DNA from: Chitinophagaceae bacterium
GTDB lineage: Bacteria > Bacteroidota > Bacteroidia > Chitinophagales > Chitinophagaceae
Length of the DNA: 64,000 bases
Assembly: GCA_004173355.1 (NCBI GenBank)
Contig: SEAD01000006.1
Span: forward strand, 1-64,000
Reading direction: 5' to 3'
In this document: one piece after another, positions 1-9,222 of the stretch
Numbering within the stretch: the stretch's first letter is position 1
Layout of the letters: each line of letters starts with the position of its first letter
Notes under the pieces: generated by a model
The model's database searches: none
What the model saw: only the letters and a program-made list of their open reading frames with translations
Told to the model about the DNA's origin: nothing
Program-made: the position numbers and the translations under genes

Positions 1-774
1 AACAACGAATTATCCGGCAAAATAACCCTGGTAACAGGTGGTACCAAAGGCGCCGGAAGGGCAATCGCAGAGCGGCTTTTACAGGCCGGGGCAACCGTTA
101 TCATCACTGCCCGGAATACACCGGAAACTCCTAACCACAGGTTACATTTCATCCCTGCCGATCTGAGTAAAGCGGAAGGGGCAAACAAAGTGGTCAGCGA
201 AATCCTGTCCACATACGGACGGCTGGACATACTGGTCAATAACCTCGGCTCCTCCGTAACCCCTGCGGGTGGGTTTGTCGCTTTAAGTGACGAAGACTGG
301 GAGTCAACCCTCCGCGCAAACCTGCTGGCACCTGTCCGGCTCGACCGTGGTTTTTTACCAAAGATGATAGAACAAAAAAGCGGGGTGATCATTCATATCG
401 CCTCTATCCAGGGCCGGTTGCCACTCTATGAATCCACCCTGCCTTACGCAGCAGCCAAAGCGGGACTGATCAATTACAGCAAAAGCCTGTCGAACGAAGT
501 AACGCCGAAAGGTGTGCGTGTACTTACTGTGTCCCCGGGATGGATCAAAACAGAAGCCTCTAAGGAGTTCCTGGGAACCATTGCAGCCAATGCAAAAACA
601 TCCGTCGATGAAGCGGAACAAAGCGTGATGACTGCGCTGGGCGGGATTCCCTTTGGCCGACCGGCCGAACCTGCAGAAGTGGCCGAACTGGTTGGCTTCC
701 TTGTTTCGCCAAGGGCGGGCTACCTGACAGGGACAGAATTTGTAATAGACGGGGGCACCATCAGGACTATTTAA
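1..774 (+). CDS. SDR family oxidoreductase (5' end truncated by window edge)
   Basis: Frame +1 is open from base 1 (NNELSGKITLVTGGTKGAGRAIAERL...); Rossmann TGGTKGAG, YAAAK catalytic motif, C-terminal GTEFVIDGG. Confidence 0.93.
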   Translation, partial: NNELSGKITLVTGGTKGAGRAIAERLLQAGATVIITARNTPETPNHRLHFIPADLSKAEGANKVVSEILSTYGRLDILVNNLGSSVTPAGGFVALSDEDWESTLRANLLAPVRLDRGFLPKMIEQKSGVIIHIASIQGRLPLYESTLPYAAAKAGLINYSKSLSNEVTPKGVRVLTVSPGWIKTEASKEFLGTIAANAKTSVDEAEQSVMTALGGIPFGRPAEPAEVAELVGFLVSPRAGYLTGTEFVIDGGTIRTI

Positions 775-795
775 TCAACACATAAACTCAACAAA

Positions 796-1119
796 ATGAA
801 ATTACCACAAGTAGTAACCGATCTGATCCAGGCACAAAACACTTTTGACAGCAGCGCCTGGGCCAATTGTTTTTCCGAAAACGGAGTGATGGTCGAAGAA
901 GGGGAGCCGTTCACCGGCCGGGCCGCAATCAAGGCGCTGATCGAAGAAACAAACGAAAAGTACCAGACAAACATGAAAGCGCTTGAGTACACCGAAGCAG
1001 GTGATTCAAGTGTATTGGCTGCCGAGTGTTCAGGCACATTTCCGGGAAGTCCGGCTGTGTTGAAGTTCCATATGAAAATTGTGGATGGCCAGATTCAACA
1101 CCTGAAAGTAACAGGGTAA
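796..1119 (+). CDS. NTF2-like / SnoaL-like small protein
   Basis: 107 aa, pattern NCFSENGVMVEEGEPFTGRAAIKALIEE typical of NTF2-like fold; 22 bp after the SDR. Confidence 0.75.
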   Translation: MKLPQVVTDLIQAQNTFDSSAWANCFSENGVMVEEGEPFTGRAAIKALIEETNEKYQTNMKALEYTEAGDSSVLAAECSGTFPGSPAVLKFHMKIVDGQIQHLKVTG

Positions 1120-1186
1120 GAGTGAGCATAGTGAAGTTACGGACAATAATAAAAAGCTATAATTGTCCGTAACTTACTTTCACTCT
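1119..1186. terminator. Bidirectional hairpin terminator between convergent genes
   Basis: Perfect 14-bp arms AAGTTACGGACAAT (1134-1147) / ATTGTCCGTAACTT (1162-1175), plus outer AGAGTGA/TCACTCT. Confidence 0.7.
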
Positions 1187-1194
1187 GTAGTGTT

Positions 1195-2340
1195 TTAATA
1201 ACCCATCTTTCCCCGGTCCATCAACCGCGCGAGCACAGTAGAAACAATCAGCGTAATTCCGGTAACCGCTACCAGTACCCGGAAGATCTCTTCCGAAATC
1301 AACCCGCCATTTCGCGCGATAGTGGTGGCCAGCAAGCCGAACTCACCCGTCTGGGATAACAATACTCCGTTCCGCAGGCTATCGCCCCATCCGAGCTTCA
1401 TCAACCGGAAAACAAAGGCCGATAGCAAACTGTTTGACACAATCACAACCACCGACACCGCTGCTATCACCACGTAATTTTCTGCAATGAAATCCAGCTC
1501 CAGTTGCAACCCGACCGATACAAAAAACAAGGCGAGAAAAAATATTTTAAACGGACGGAGCACCGCACCCACCCAGTGGAAGGCGTTCAGACGTCCGATA
1601 TAAACCCCCGCAATAAAGCTGCCGATACTGGCCGACAATCCGGCAAGGGATGCCAGGCAGGAGAATCCCACACAGATCAACGCGCTCACAAACACCTGCA
1701 ACTCGTGATCCTGTTCAAGGTTTTTTATGGCGGGCCATTGATACAGGTGCTGGTTCCGGATAGTCCGGAGCAACAAAAATATCAGCACCCCGGCTATTGC
1801 TGCGGGGATCAGCTGGAAATCAGCACCTCCATCATTATAAAACTGGAACAGGCTTAACACTGGCGCTACCGCTATATCCTGGATCAGCAGCATGTTCAAT
1901 AACATTCTCCCGTTGCTGTTATGCAGCGCGTTTGTACCACGCAGGTATTCGGTCACCACCGCGGTACTGTTGAATGACAGTACCACGAAGAGCAGCAGTT
2001 GCTGTGGCAGGTTCCAGCCAAAAGCCTGTCCAATCAGCAGGGCGAACAACAGTCCCAGTACAAACCGGGAAAGTTGGGCGATCAGCGGCTTCCGCAGCAG
2101 GCTTTTATTATCGGGTATTTCAATTTCAAGCCCCAGGAAAAACATCAGCAGGAATATCCCGATCTCGCCCATCTCCAGGATATGTGTAGCATCTGAAAAA
2201 ATGCCGGTTACCGACGGTCCAAGTACCAGCCCTGCAAGGATATAGGCTACCTGGTCCGGCTGGCCGAGTTTCCGGAGAAGTACGATTAATAGGATAACAA
2301 CAACGAATAAAACTGTGAAGGATACGAGGGTATCATGCAT
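1195..2340 (-). CDS. Cation:proton antiporter (CPA2/KefB-like membrane domain)
   Basis: 381 aa polytopic protein; LAGLVLGPSVTGIF, FLGLEIE, FNSTAVVTEYL, LSASIGSFIAGVYIG motifs. Confidence 0.9.
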   Translation of the reverse strand: MHDTLVSFTVLFVVVILLIVLLRKLGQPDQVAYILAGLVLGPSVTGIFSDATHILEMGEIGIFLLMFFLGLEIEIPDNKSLLRKPLIAQLSRFVLGLLFALLIGQAFGWNLPQQLLLFVVLSFNSTAVVTEYLRGTNALHNSNGRMLLNMLLIQDIAVAPVLSLFQFYNDGGADFQLIPAAIAGVLIFLLLRTIRNQHLYQWPAIKNLEQDHELQVFVSALICVGFSCLASLAGLSASIGSFIAGVYIGRLNAFHWVGAVLRPFKIFFLALFFVSVGLQLELDFIAENYVVIAAVSVVVIVSNSLLSAFVFRLMKLGWGDSLRNGVLLSQTGEFGLLATTIARNGGLISEEIFRVLVAVTGITLIVSTVLARLMDRGKMGY

Positions 2341-2360
2341 AGGATCATTTCGTTAAAAAA

Positions 2361-2417
2361 CAGGTCGCATGCGGCGGCCTGCACTGGTAAGTGTTGTACG
2401 CCGGGGCATGCGACCTG
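2361..2417 (-). terminator. Rho-independent terminator downstream of hsp20
   Basis: 12-bp perfect arms CAGGTCGCATGC (2361-2372) / GCATGCGACCTG (2406-2417); T-run on the minus strand after the hairpin. Confidence 0.65.
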
Positions 2418-2432
2418 CAATTTTGGAACGTC

Positions 2433-2945
2433 TTAACGGATTTCAATGCTGCGGGAAACAACCTTGGCCTCTTCTTTCTTAGGAAGACTCAGGCCGAGTA
2501 CTCCATTTTCATATCGGGCATTGATCCGCGAGGTATCGATGCTCTCATCCAGGTTGAACGTGCGGGAGAATGATTTCAACTGGTACTCACGACGTACCCA
2601 ACGGATCTCTGTATCAGCCTCACGGGTCTGTACTGCCTGGCCCTGTTCGTTGCCATTATTGTCTTCATGGTGCTCTTTGGCGCGTTCCTCATATGACACG
2701 GTAAGTGTGCCGCCCGAGGTATTGATCTGGAAGAATTCCTTCTTCAGACCAGGAACCGCCATTTCAAGTTCGTAACTGTCTTTTGTTTCCCGGATGTTCA
2801 CTGGTGCCGGGTTTTGCGTGGAAGAACCGGTAGTTTCCCAGGATGAATCGTCAAAAAACCGCGACAGGTTCTGATGGAAAAGCTGATCTACAACGTTTCC
2901 AAAAGCGATGGCATTGCCATTTTCTCTTTTCATGATGTTTTTCAT
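2433..2945 (-). CDS. Hsp20/alpha-crystallin family small heat shock protein
   Basis: ETKDSYELEMAVPGLKKEFFQI ... RTFNLDESIDTSRINARYENGVLGLSLPKKEE = ACD domain signature. Confidence 0.96.
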   Translation of the reverse strand: MKNIMKRENGNAIAFGNVVDQLFHQNLSRFFDDSSWETTGSSTQNPAPVNIRETKDSYELEMAVPGLKKEFFQINTSGGTLTVSYEERAKEHHEDNNGNEQGQAVQTREADTEIRWVRREYQLKSFSRTFNLDESIDTSRINARYENGVLGLSLPKKEEAKVVSRSIEIR

Positions 2946-3271
2946 AATTTTTCTTTTTTGGAAAGGATAATTACAAGCAAAATGCCATTGGGGTGACTGA
3001 CTGAAAAATTGACCGAAGGTGCTTTGCCCGCTTTCCCGGCACCCGATTTTTTTTCAGTGCCGCTGAATTTTTGACAGAGCTTCCCGATGCGGTTTCCCGC
3101 CTGCCCGACGGCATGTTCAGGGTCGGACGCGCTCAAAGCCCTGCGGGATCACTGGTTACTTCGCCCCGTTTTGCCAGACCGGGGAATTTCCTGCATTCTT
3201 TAATTCAACATATCGTGGAAAATCATCAGCAGGAATAACGGCTCTTTAATTGCCATATTTATGGGAAAAAC

Positions 3272-3940
3272 ATGGCGAGTATTTACCATATTGAAGCATT
3301 CAGCATATTACGCGAAGGGGTGAAGCAGCTGGTGGAGGCGGATGCCACCATGCAATATGCCGGCGGAACGGGCGACGATACTGTTGTCATGGAAGGCATG
3401 TTGCCGGACACGATAGATGTGTTCGTGGTAGACCTGGAATTTTACCGGGAATCGGCCGAACCGCTGCGGCAGTGCCTGGATTTATGCAGCTTTCTCCGGC
3501 GGACGCGTCCCTCCGCAGAATTGATCCTTCATTCGCCGTACAAATATGCCATGTGGATACACCGGTTTGTAGAAGCCGGGGTCAAGGGATTCGTCTCCAA
3601 ATTATCGGGATTCGATATGATCCGGCTCGCGATCATGAAAGTAAAGGAAGGTGAATTTTATATGTGTCCGCTGATGGCAAGCCAGTTTTCAAACTTCAGT
3701 GAATTCGAAGAACGACCTTCAACGGTATTGCGTCTCCGAACACCAAACTTCTCGCCTCGGGAACTCGATGTGCTGGAGGGGCTGATAAAGGGTGAGTCAA
3801 CACGATCCATTGCAAGTCGCCTCTTCATCTCTGACCGGACCGTGGAAACCCATCGGAAAAACCTCGTGGTAAAAGCCAATGTGCAGAACACCCTGGAGCT
3901 GGTCAATTTTGTATCAGTGAGGGGACTGCGGCTGGCGTAA
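3272..3940 (+). CDS. LuxR/FixJ-type response regulator (atypical receiver + HTH)
   Basis: C-terminal FSPRELDVLEGLIKGESTRSIASRLFISDRTVETHRKNL (GerE HTH); N-terminal receiver-like domain. Confidence 0.9.
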   Translation: MASIYHIEAFSILREGVKQLVEADATMQYAGGTGDDTVVMEGMLPDTIDVFVVDLEFYRESAEPLRQCLDLCSFLRRTRPSAELILHSPYKYAMWIHRFVEAGVKGFVSKLSGFDMIRLAIMKVKEGEFYMCPLMASQFSNFSEFEERPSTVLRLRTPNFSPRELDVLEGLIKGESTRSIASRLFISDRTVETHRKNLVVKANVQNTLELVNFVSVRGLRLA

Positions 3941-4175
3941 TCTTGCCCCTGCTTTCCACCACTGCGTGATCGCCGGTAAAGATGACGCGTTCGCGGACTG
4001 ATTCTATTACTTCAATATCACTCTCACCAAAAAACTTCCGGATTTCTTCTTTGCCGTTCATTGTCCAGTGACCAAGTATTTCCCAGGTTGCACTGTTGGT
4101 AAATGCTTCCGTGATTGTTTGGTGGTCACTGTTGTCAAAAGCCAGCAACAACATCTCAAACTTTTGTCTGTCCAT
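3903..4175 (-). CDS. NTF2-like/SnoaL-like protein, apparently C-terminally truncated (possible pseudogene)
   Basis: Aligns with the paralog at 5006-5353 (TWEILGHWTMNGKEEIRKFFGES vs TWEMVGQETINGHDGLRQFFGQN) but lacks its last ~27 residues; 3' end overlaps the luxR-type gene. Confidence 0.65.
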   Translation of the reverse strand: MDRQKFEMLLLAFDNSDHQTITEAFTNSATWEILGHWTMNGKEEIRKFFGESDIEVIESVRERVIFTGDHAVVESRGKITPAAVPSLIQN

Positions 4176-4186
4176 TTTTAAGCGGT

Positions 4187-5002
4187 TTAGTATTGCTGGT
4201 TGGTAAAGGCCACATTCGGCGCTTTGTAGTTCAATGCAGCAGTCGATCCCGCAGTCACATCCACGACCACGCCTGTAATCATCTTACCCATATCCGAAGC
4301 CAGGAACACGGCGGTATTTGCAATGTCTTTCATCATCGGAAGGTCTTTCAGCATGGTATCGTCTTTCATTTTCTGGAAAAAGCCGGGTACCTCCGGGTTT
4401 CCGGATCCTGCCGCTTCTTTGAAGGGCTTGGAATCGAGGGATCCACCTGAACGGATCGTAACCACCCTTACGCCAAAGGGTCCAAGCTCAGAGCCCAGGT
4501 CGCGCGTCAGGCTTTCCATTGCACAACAGGCCGGACCAAAACCGCCGACCATCGGGTAACCGATACCGGCAGGGGTGGCAGTGAGGGAAAGGATCACACC
4601 CGAACCCTGTTTGATCATGATCCGCGCGGCGGCAGTATTGGTAATGAATTGCGTCCGCATGGAGATATCGATGGGACGGATAAAATCCTCCAGCTCCATT
4701 TCGGCGAGCGGGATATTCTGGGTGGATTTATTATCGATCAGGTTAAAGGAGATATCGACTGTATTACCTTTTGAAGTGAGTTCCGCGAGATGATCGTTCA
4801 CTGCTTTGTGGTCGAGGGCATCAACCTGGGCTACAATGGCAACCCCGCCTGCGGCCTTGATCTCCTTTGCAATTTTTTCAGCAGGTTCGATGCGATGATT
4901 GGTCACATAGACCGTTGCGCCCTGTTCCGCAAAAGCTTTGGCAACTGCCCCGCCAAGGGAGTCGGATACACCGTATATCACAGCATTTTTTCCTTTGAGC
5001 AT
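4187..5002 (-). CDS. SDR-like protein with non-canonical active site
   Basis: MLKGKNAVIYGVSDSLGGAVAKAFAEQGATVYVTNHR Rossmann start; SDR length and layout. Confidence 0.9.
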   Translation of the reverse strand: MLKGKNAVIYGVSDSLGGAVAKAFAEQGATVYVTNHRIEPAEKIAKEIKAAGGVAIVAQVDALDHKAVNDHLAELTSKGNTVDISFNLIDNKSTQNIPLAEMELEDFIRPIDISMRTQFITNTAAARIMIKQGSGVILSLTATPAGIGYPMVGGFGPACCAMESLTRDLGSELGPFGVRVVTIRSGGSLDSKPFKEAAGSGNPEVPGFFQKMKDDTMLKDLPMMKDIANTAVFLASDMGKMITGVVVDVTAGSTAALNYKAPNVAFTNQQY

Positions 5003-5005
5003 GGG

Positions 5006-5353
5006 TTATTTTTTATCGATTACAAATGAGCGGAGTGATTTGACCTTGTCGCCTTCGAATTCATAGATGTCACAGTAAAAGTTTTCGACGATGTTTCCTT
5101 TGCCATCTTTGCACTTTCCCTGGCCATCGACTACTGCGGTGTCGCCACTGATAACTACATGATCGCGGGTAGAGCTGAGCATTTCCACCTCTGTGTTTTG
5201 CCCAAAGAACTGGCGAAGGCCGTCATGTCCGTTGATCGTTTCCTGTCCGACCATTTCCCAGGTACCGTTTTCATGGAAAGAAGCGATCAGGCCTTCCACG
5301 TCGTTGTTTTCAAAAGTTTTGATGACTTTTTCGAGGGTTTCCTTTTTAAGCAT
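5006..5353 (-). CDS. NTF2-like/SnoaL-like protein
   Basis: Start MLKKETLEK at 5353 (in-frame ORF open to 5467); NTF2-like pattern. Confidence 0.8.
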   Translation of the reverse strand: MLKKETLEKVIKTFENNDVEGLIASFHENGTWEMVGQETINGHDGLRQFFGQNTEVEMLSSTRDHVVISGDTAVVDGQGKCKDGKGNIVENFYCDIYEFEGDKVKSLRSFVIDKK

Positions 5354-5603
5354 ATCGTTGTATTTAGCTGGATGTAATACAAATTTGAAACCGGAGTGTG
5401 GATGGGAGGGGTGCTGGGAGAGACGGATGTCGGGGGTGTTTGGGACAAATTGAAAATACCCCGCCAATAAATTTAATCGGCAAATATTGAAATGTAATTC
5501 TTATAGGTGTATGTTTTACCATACCTGGCACTTTCATCAAGTGGTACCAGCACAGTAAGCTCTATAAACCCCCGAAGGAAGCTGAATGCAGCCTATAAGC
5601 TTG

Positions 5604-6425
5604 CTAATTATAAACATAATAAAGCCTGCGATAATCATCATTCGCGGCGGTGTTTTTCTGGACCGGGTAACCATCCTCCCGGAACACATACTCATACTTC
5701 CTTGGATCATAGGTAGCATTACTGAAAGTGTAGTTTTCGGTCAGCACCAGTTTATCCTGCAGGTTGATGATATGATTGGTCCACAAAACCTGACTACGCC
5801 CCAGAAAGGCAGGGATAATACGTGCCAGCGGGTTGGGTGAATTCAGGTAGGTGGCAGTATAGATATGGCCAGCCTCGGTGTTTTGGTCCGACCTTACCAG
5901 CTGACCGTCGGCAAGACTCACTACTTCAATTGCAGCGGTGCCGGCAGGATTTTCACTTGTACGGATGAGAACCTGGTAGGAGTTACCTGACGGCACAACT
6001 TCCTGCACCCGGTATGTCCCAAGGCTGCTCACTATGGAATCCTTTTGCACAAAATCACCATCATAAAACAAAAAGTGAATCAGTGTTTCAGCCATTGGGG
6101 CATAACTGAGGTTATTGGCCTCAGTCATTTTCCATGGTTTGCTGTCTGACCCATCGTATTCAAATACACAATCGGTCGTGGCAGGGTACTGTATTTCCCG
6201 CCAATGCAGCGCTACAAGACGCGATTGATTATCGTATTCAAAATCCAGAACGGTGGAAGTGTCGTGGTCGGGAGTGAGCGGCTGGAAAGCGCTCATCTCG
6301 TAAATTTTACGAACCTGGGTGGTTGAACCTCCGCTATCATGCGTTCGTTCAACATCGTCTTTACGACAGGACGACAATAACACGAGCGGCACGAGCACAA
6401 GGACCGGGACAAATTTCACTGACAT
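5604..6425 (-). CDS. Hypothetical lipoprotein
   Basis: MSVKFVPVLVLVPLVLLSSCRKDD lipobox at internal start 6425; no recognised domain. Confidence 0.75.
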   Translation of the reverse strand: MSVKFVPVLVLVPLVLLSSCRKDDVERTHDSGGSTTQVRKIYEMSAFQPLTPDHDTSTVLDFEYDNQSRLVALHWREIQYPATTDCVFEYDGSDSKPWKMTEANNLSYAPMAETLIHFLFYDGDFVQKDSIVSSLGTYRVQEVVPSGNSYQVLIRTSENPAGTAAIEVVSLADGQLVRSDQNTEAGHIYTATYLNSPNPLARIIPAFLGRSQVLWTNHIINLQDKLVLTENYTFSNATYDPRKYEYVFREDGYPVQKNTAANDDYRRLYYVYN

Positions 6426-6647
6426 AAGGGGTGGTTTATGGTTGAGGCTAAAATAGGGAGAGAATTGAAAAAACCAACCACTGGGATCTCCCATTAACAA
6501 AGGAATAACTTCGGTTATGGTATGAATAAGCGTTTTTTCCGGGTGTTTTCCTTTTTTCGCTTCTGGCTTTCCGGGCTAAATTTTTTCCCCCATACCCTGT
6601 AATAAATCCGACCCTCCGCTGACTAAACAGGTATTAAAGTCAGACGC

Positions 6648-7547
6648 ATGAAAAAGACCACATTTTTCGCGATACTTATCGCCATCCTTGCAGCATGCAG
6701 CTCAAATGCTAGCCCTGTAAATTTTAAAGCCGGAACCAACCCAAAACCCTTCGAAGTCACTGTCACCGGTCACGGCCAGCCTATGCTTTTTATCCCAGGC
6801 GCCACCTGCAGCGGTGACGAATGGAAAGAATCCGTCGCTCATTTCTCCAAAACCCACGAATGCCATGTATTTACCCTGGCCGGATATGCAGGGACCGCAC
6901 CAATTGAAAGCGGCCCCTATCTCGAAACATTCAAAACTGAACTGATAAACTACATCAAAACTAAAAACCTCAGCAACGTCATACTGGTCGGGCATTCTAT
7001 AGGTGGTTTCCTCTCCCTCTGGATCGCCTCTGAATTACAGGACCATCTCAGCAAAGTGGTAATAGTCGATGCCCTGCCCTTTTTCGCCGGTACGTTTAAT
7101 CCCAATGCCAAAGCAGGTTTTGAGGAAAGCCAGGCCAAATCGCTCCTGGAAGCGTATGCCAAAATGGATGATACCCAGATGAAAGCCAACCAGCTCCTGA
7201 CCACACGCACGCTCTGCGCGGATTCCAGTCAATGGAATAAAATCGCCACCTGGGGTGCTCAATCCGATCGCAAAACGCTTGCTTACACCATTACCGAAAT
7301 GATGGGACGCGACCTGCGTACACAAATCGCGTCTGTCAAAGTTCCGGTTCTCGTAATGGCGGCTTTTATGCCCGTGAAGCAATACCCGCAGTTCACTGAA
7401 GAGTATGTGGCAAATACATTCACCCGGCAATACAGCAATTGTAAAACCTGCAGGGTGGTGACGAGTCCACCCGCCAAACATTTTATCATGTACGATGCGC
7501 CGGAATGGTTCTTAGAGGAAATCGATACTTTTATCCAGCCATCCTAA
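6648..7547 (+). CDS. Secreted/lipoprotein alpha/beta hydrolase
   Basis: MKKTTFFAILIAILAACSS lipobox-like; VGHSIGG nucleophile elbow; C-terminal PAKHFIMYDAPEWF His. Confidence 0.92.
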   Translation: MKKTTFFAILIAILAACSSNASPVNFKAGTNPKPFEVTVTGHGQPMLFIPGATCSGDEWKESVAHFSKTHECHVFTLAGYAGTAPIESGPYLETFKTELINYIKTKNLSNVILVGHSIGGFLSLWIASELQDHLSKVVIVDALPFFAGTFNPNAKAGFEESQAKSLLEAYAKMDDTQMKANQLLTTRTLCADSSQWNKIATWGAQSDRKTLAYTITEMMGRDLRTQIASVKVPVLVMAAFMPVKQYPQFTEEYVANTFTRQYSNCKTCRVVTSPPAKHFIMYDAPEWFLEEIDTFIQPS

Positions 7548-7558
7548 TTACAATTAAA

Positions 7559-8071
7559 GTGTCGGATCACAAACAGCAGGAGACTGATTTCAACGAACTG
7601 GTAGCAGCCAATCATGCCAGCATTTACCGGATCTGCCGTGCCTACCTGTACGATGTATCCCATGCCGATGACCTGTACCAGGAAATACTTTTCCAGGTCT
7701 GGAACAGCCTGAAAGGATTTAAGGGCGAAGCGAAAGCCAGCACATGGATTTACCGGATTGCCGTCAACACTGCGATCAACTATAATCTTAAAAACAAACG
7801 GCAGCAGCACGCGCCGATGCCGGATTCCCTGCAGCTGCGGTATGAAGACACACTTGCGGGTAAACAGGAGCAGGAACGTCAGCTGGATAAATTGCGCTAT
7901 TGTATCAGCCAGCTGGAACTGCATGATCGTCTGGTGATCTCGCTGGTGCTGGAAAATAAATCGTATAAGGAAATTGCGGAGATCACAGGTGCTACGGTCA
8001 GTAATACCGGGGTAAAGATCAACCGGATCAAAAGCCGTTTATTACAGTTAATGCAGAATATCCAACCATGA
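7559..8071 (+). CDS. ECF-type RNA polymerase sigma factor
   Basis: GTG start likely at 7559; YRICRAYLYDVSHADDLYQEILFQVWNSL (region 2) and YKEIAEITGATVSNTGVKINRIKSRL (region 4). Confidence 0.93.
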   Translation: MSDHKQQETDFNELVAANHASIYRICRAYLYDVSHADDLYQEILFQVWNSLKGFKGEAKASTWIYRIAVNTAINYNLKNKRQQHAPMPDSLQLRYEDTLAGKQEQERQLDKLRYCISQLELHDRLVISLVLENKSYKEIAEITGATVSNTGVKINRIKSRLLQLMQNIQP

Positions 8072-8679
8072 ACAATTTTGAAGACATACAGAATAGCTGG
8101 CTTTCACAGCCGGTTGGTGAAGCAACACCGCGGGTGGATCTGCGGGCAGTACAAAGTAAATGGCAGAAACGTCAGGACAAGCTGCTGAAAAGTAACCTGC
8201 GAATGACGATTGGCTTTGCGGTGAGTATGGGAGTGATTATCTGGGTGTATTTTGCTTATGAGTCCCAATATCATTTTCCGTTCCAGTTAAGTATCGCAAT
8301 CATTCTGCTGCTGCAGTTTATTTTTTTAGGCGTAGCCTGGAAAAGTTATGCGTTCCGGAAGGAAAGTTTTGAGGACTCCAGTGTTGAATTCATCGATTAC
8401 CAGGTGAGTAAGCTGGAGTGGCAACGGAAAACGCTGACCACTTACGTTTGGGTGTACAATGTTCTTTTGTGGATGGCAATTTGCCTGTACTCCCTGGAGA
8501 TTACAAGGAACGGTTCCTTGTTGTTCAGGGTCTCAGCGATCGCGGGGATAACGGTTTATATCGGTGGGATTTCGTTATGGATCCGGCATATGAAGCAGAA
8601 AAAGCAGTTAAAAGCCATCGATGAGATGCTGCGGGAGCTGGCCGCGATTCGTAAGTCGATCAGCACTGACCAGCCATAA
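8068..8679 (+). CDS. Membrane protein co-transcribed with sigma factor (putative anti-sigma or regulator)
   Basis: 4-bp ATGA overlap with the sigma gene; several TM segments. Confidence 0.7.
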   Translation: MNNFEDIQNSWLSQPVGEATPRVDLRAVQSKWQKRQDKLLKSNLRMTIGFAVSMGVIIWVYFAYESQYHFPFQLSIAIILLLQFIFLGVAWKSYAFRKESFEDSSVEFIDYQVSKLEWQRKTLTTYVWVYNVLLWMAICLYSLEITRNGSLLFRVSAIAGITVYIGGISLWIRHMKQKKQLKAIDEMLRELAAIRKSISTDQP

Positions 8680-8754
8680 TGCGGAACCAAACCAATAAAA
8701 GGGGCAAAAGAAGGAAAGAATAATCGCAGGATACCCATGCGACCTATATTTCAC

Positions 8755-9219
8755 TCAGCGGTTGTATCTGCGGATTATTTCATCAATCCGCTCATCCGGT
8801 ACGAGATCCAGGCTGGAGATCAACTTTATTTTCGAATAGTCGGCATGTGTGGTATTCAACACATAGTTGCTGTTGGTAGAAAGAACTGCAGAAGGAACTT
8901 TCATAACAGCGCTTTTATGCGATGTATACCAGTCGGCCATTGCTTCCTGGCAAATCAGGGTTGAATCGCGCCATCCTTTTTTCAGATCTTCCACTTTCAG
9001 CTGCTCAATGAAAACTTTTTCCGGGATTTCAATGATCATGATGCCGAAATTATCATTGAACCCCAGTCCGGCCCTCCGGATCATGTTTCCCATAAATGCC
9101 AGCGGGATGGACTCCGCGGTATAAATAACCTGCTGGCCACGACGGTTCCACCGGCCTTCAATGCCCGGAGCAACCAGCGTCTGGCTGTATTTTTTCTGGA
9201 CGATCCGGTATACCAGCAT
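8755..9219 (-). CDS. RES domain toxin (NAD+ phosphorylase family)
   Basis: MLVYRIVQKKYS...GRWNRRGQQVIYTAESIPLAFMGNM; paired with an Xre/DUF2384-like antitoxin. Confidence 0.9.
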   Translation of the reverse strand: MLVYRIVQKKYSQTLVAPGIEGRWNRRGQQVIYTAESIPLAFMGNMIRRAGLGFNDNFGIMIIEIPEKVFIEQLKVEDLKKGWRDSTLICQEAMADWYTSHKSAVMKVPSAVLSTNSNYVLNTTHADYSKIKLISSLDLVPDERIDEIIRRYNR

Positions 9220-9222
9220 TAC

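Noticed and set aside
1504-1857. Several 60-120 aa + strand ORFs inside the antiporter gene
   Set aside because: All are opposite a clear membrane transporter reading frame.
2942-3136. 64-aa minus-strand ORF upstream of hsp20
   Set aside because: Low-complexity composition, no ribosome-binding or family signal; more likely the hsp20 leader.
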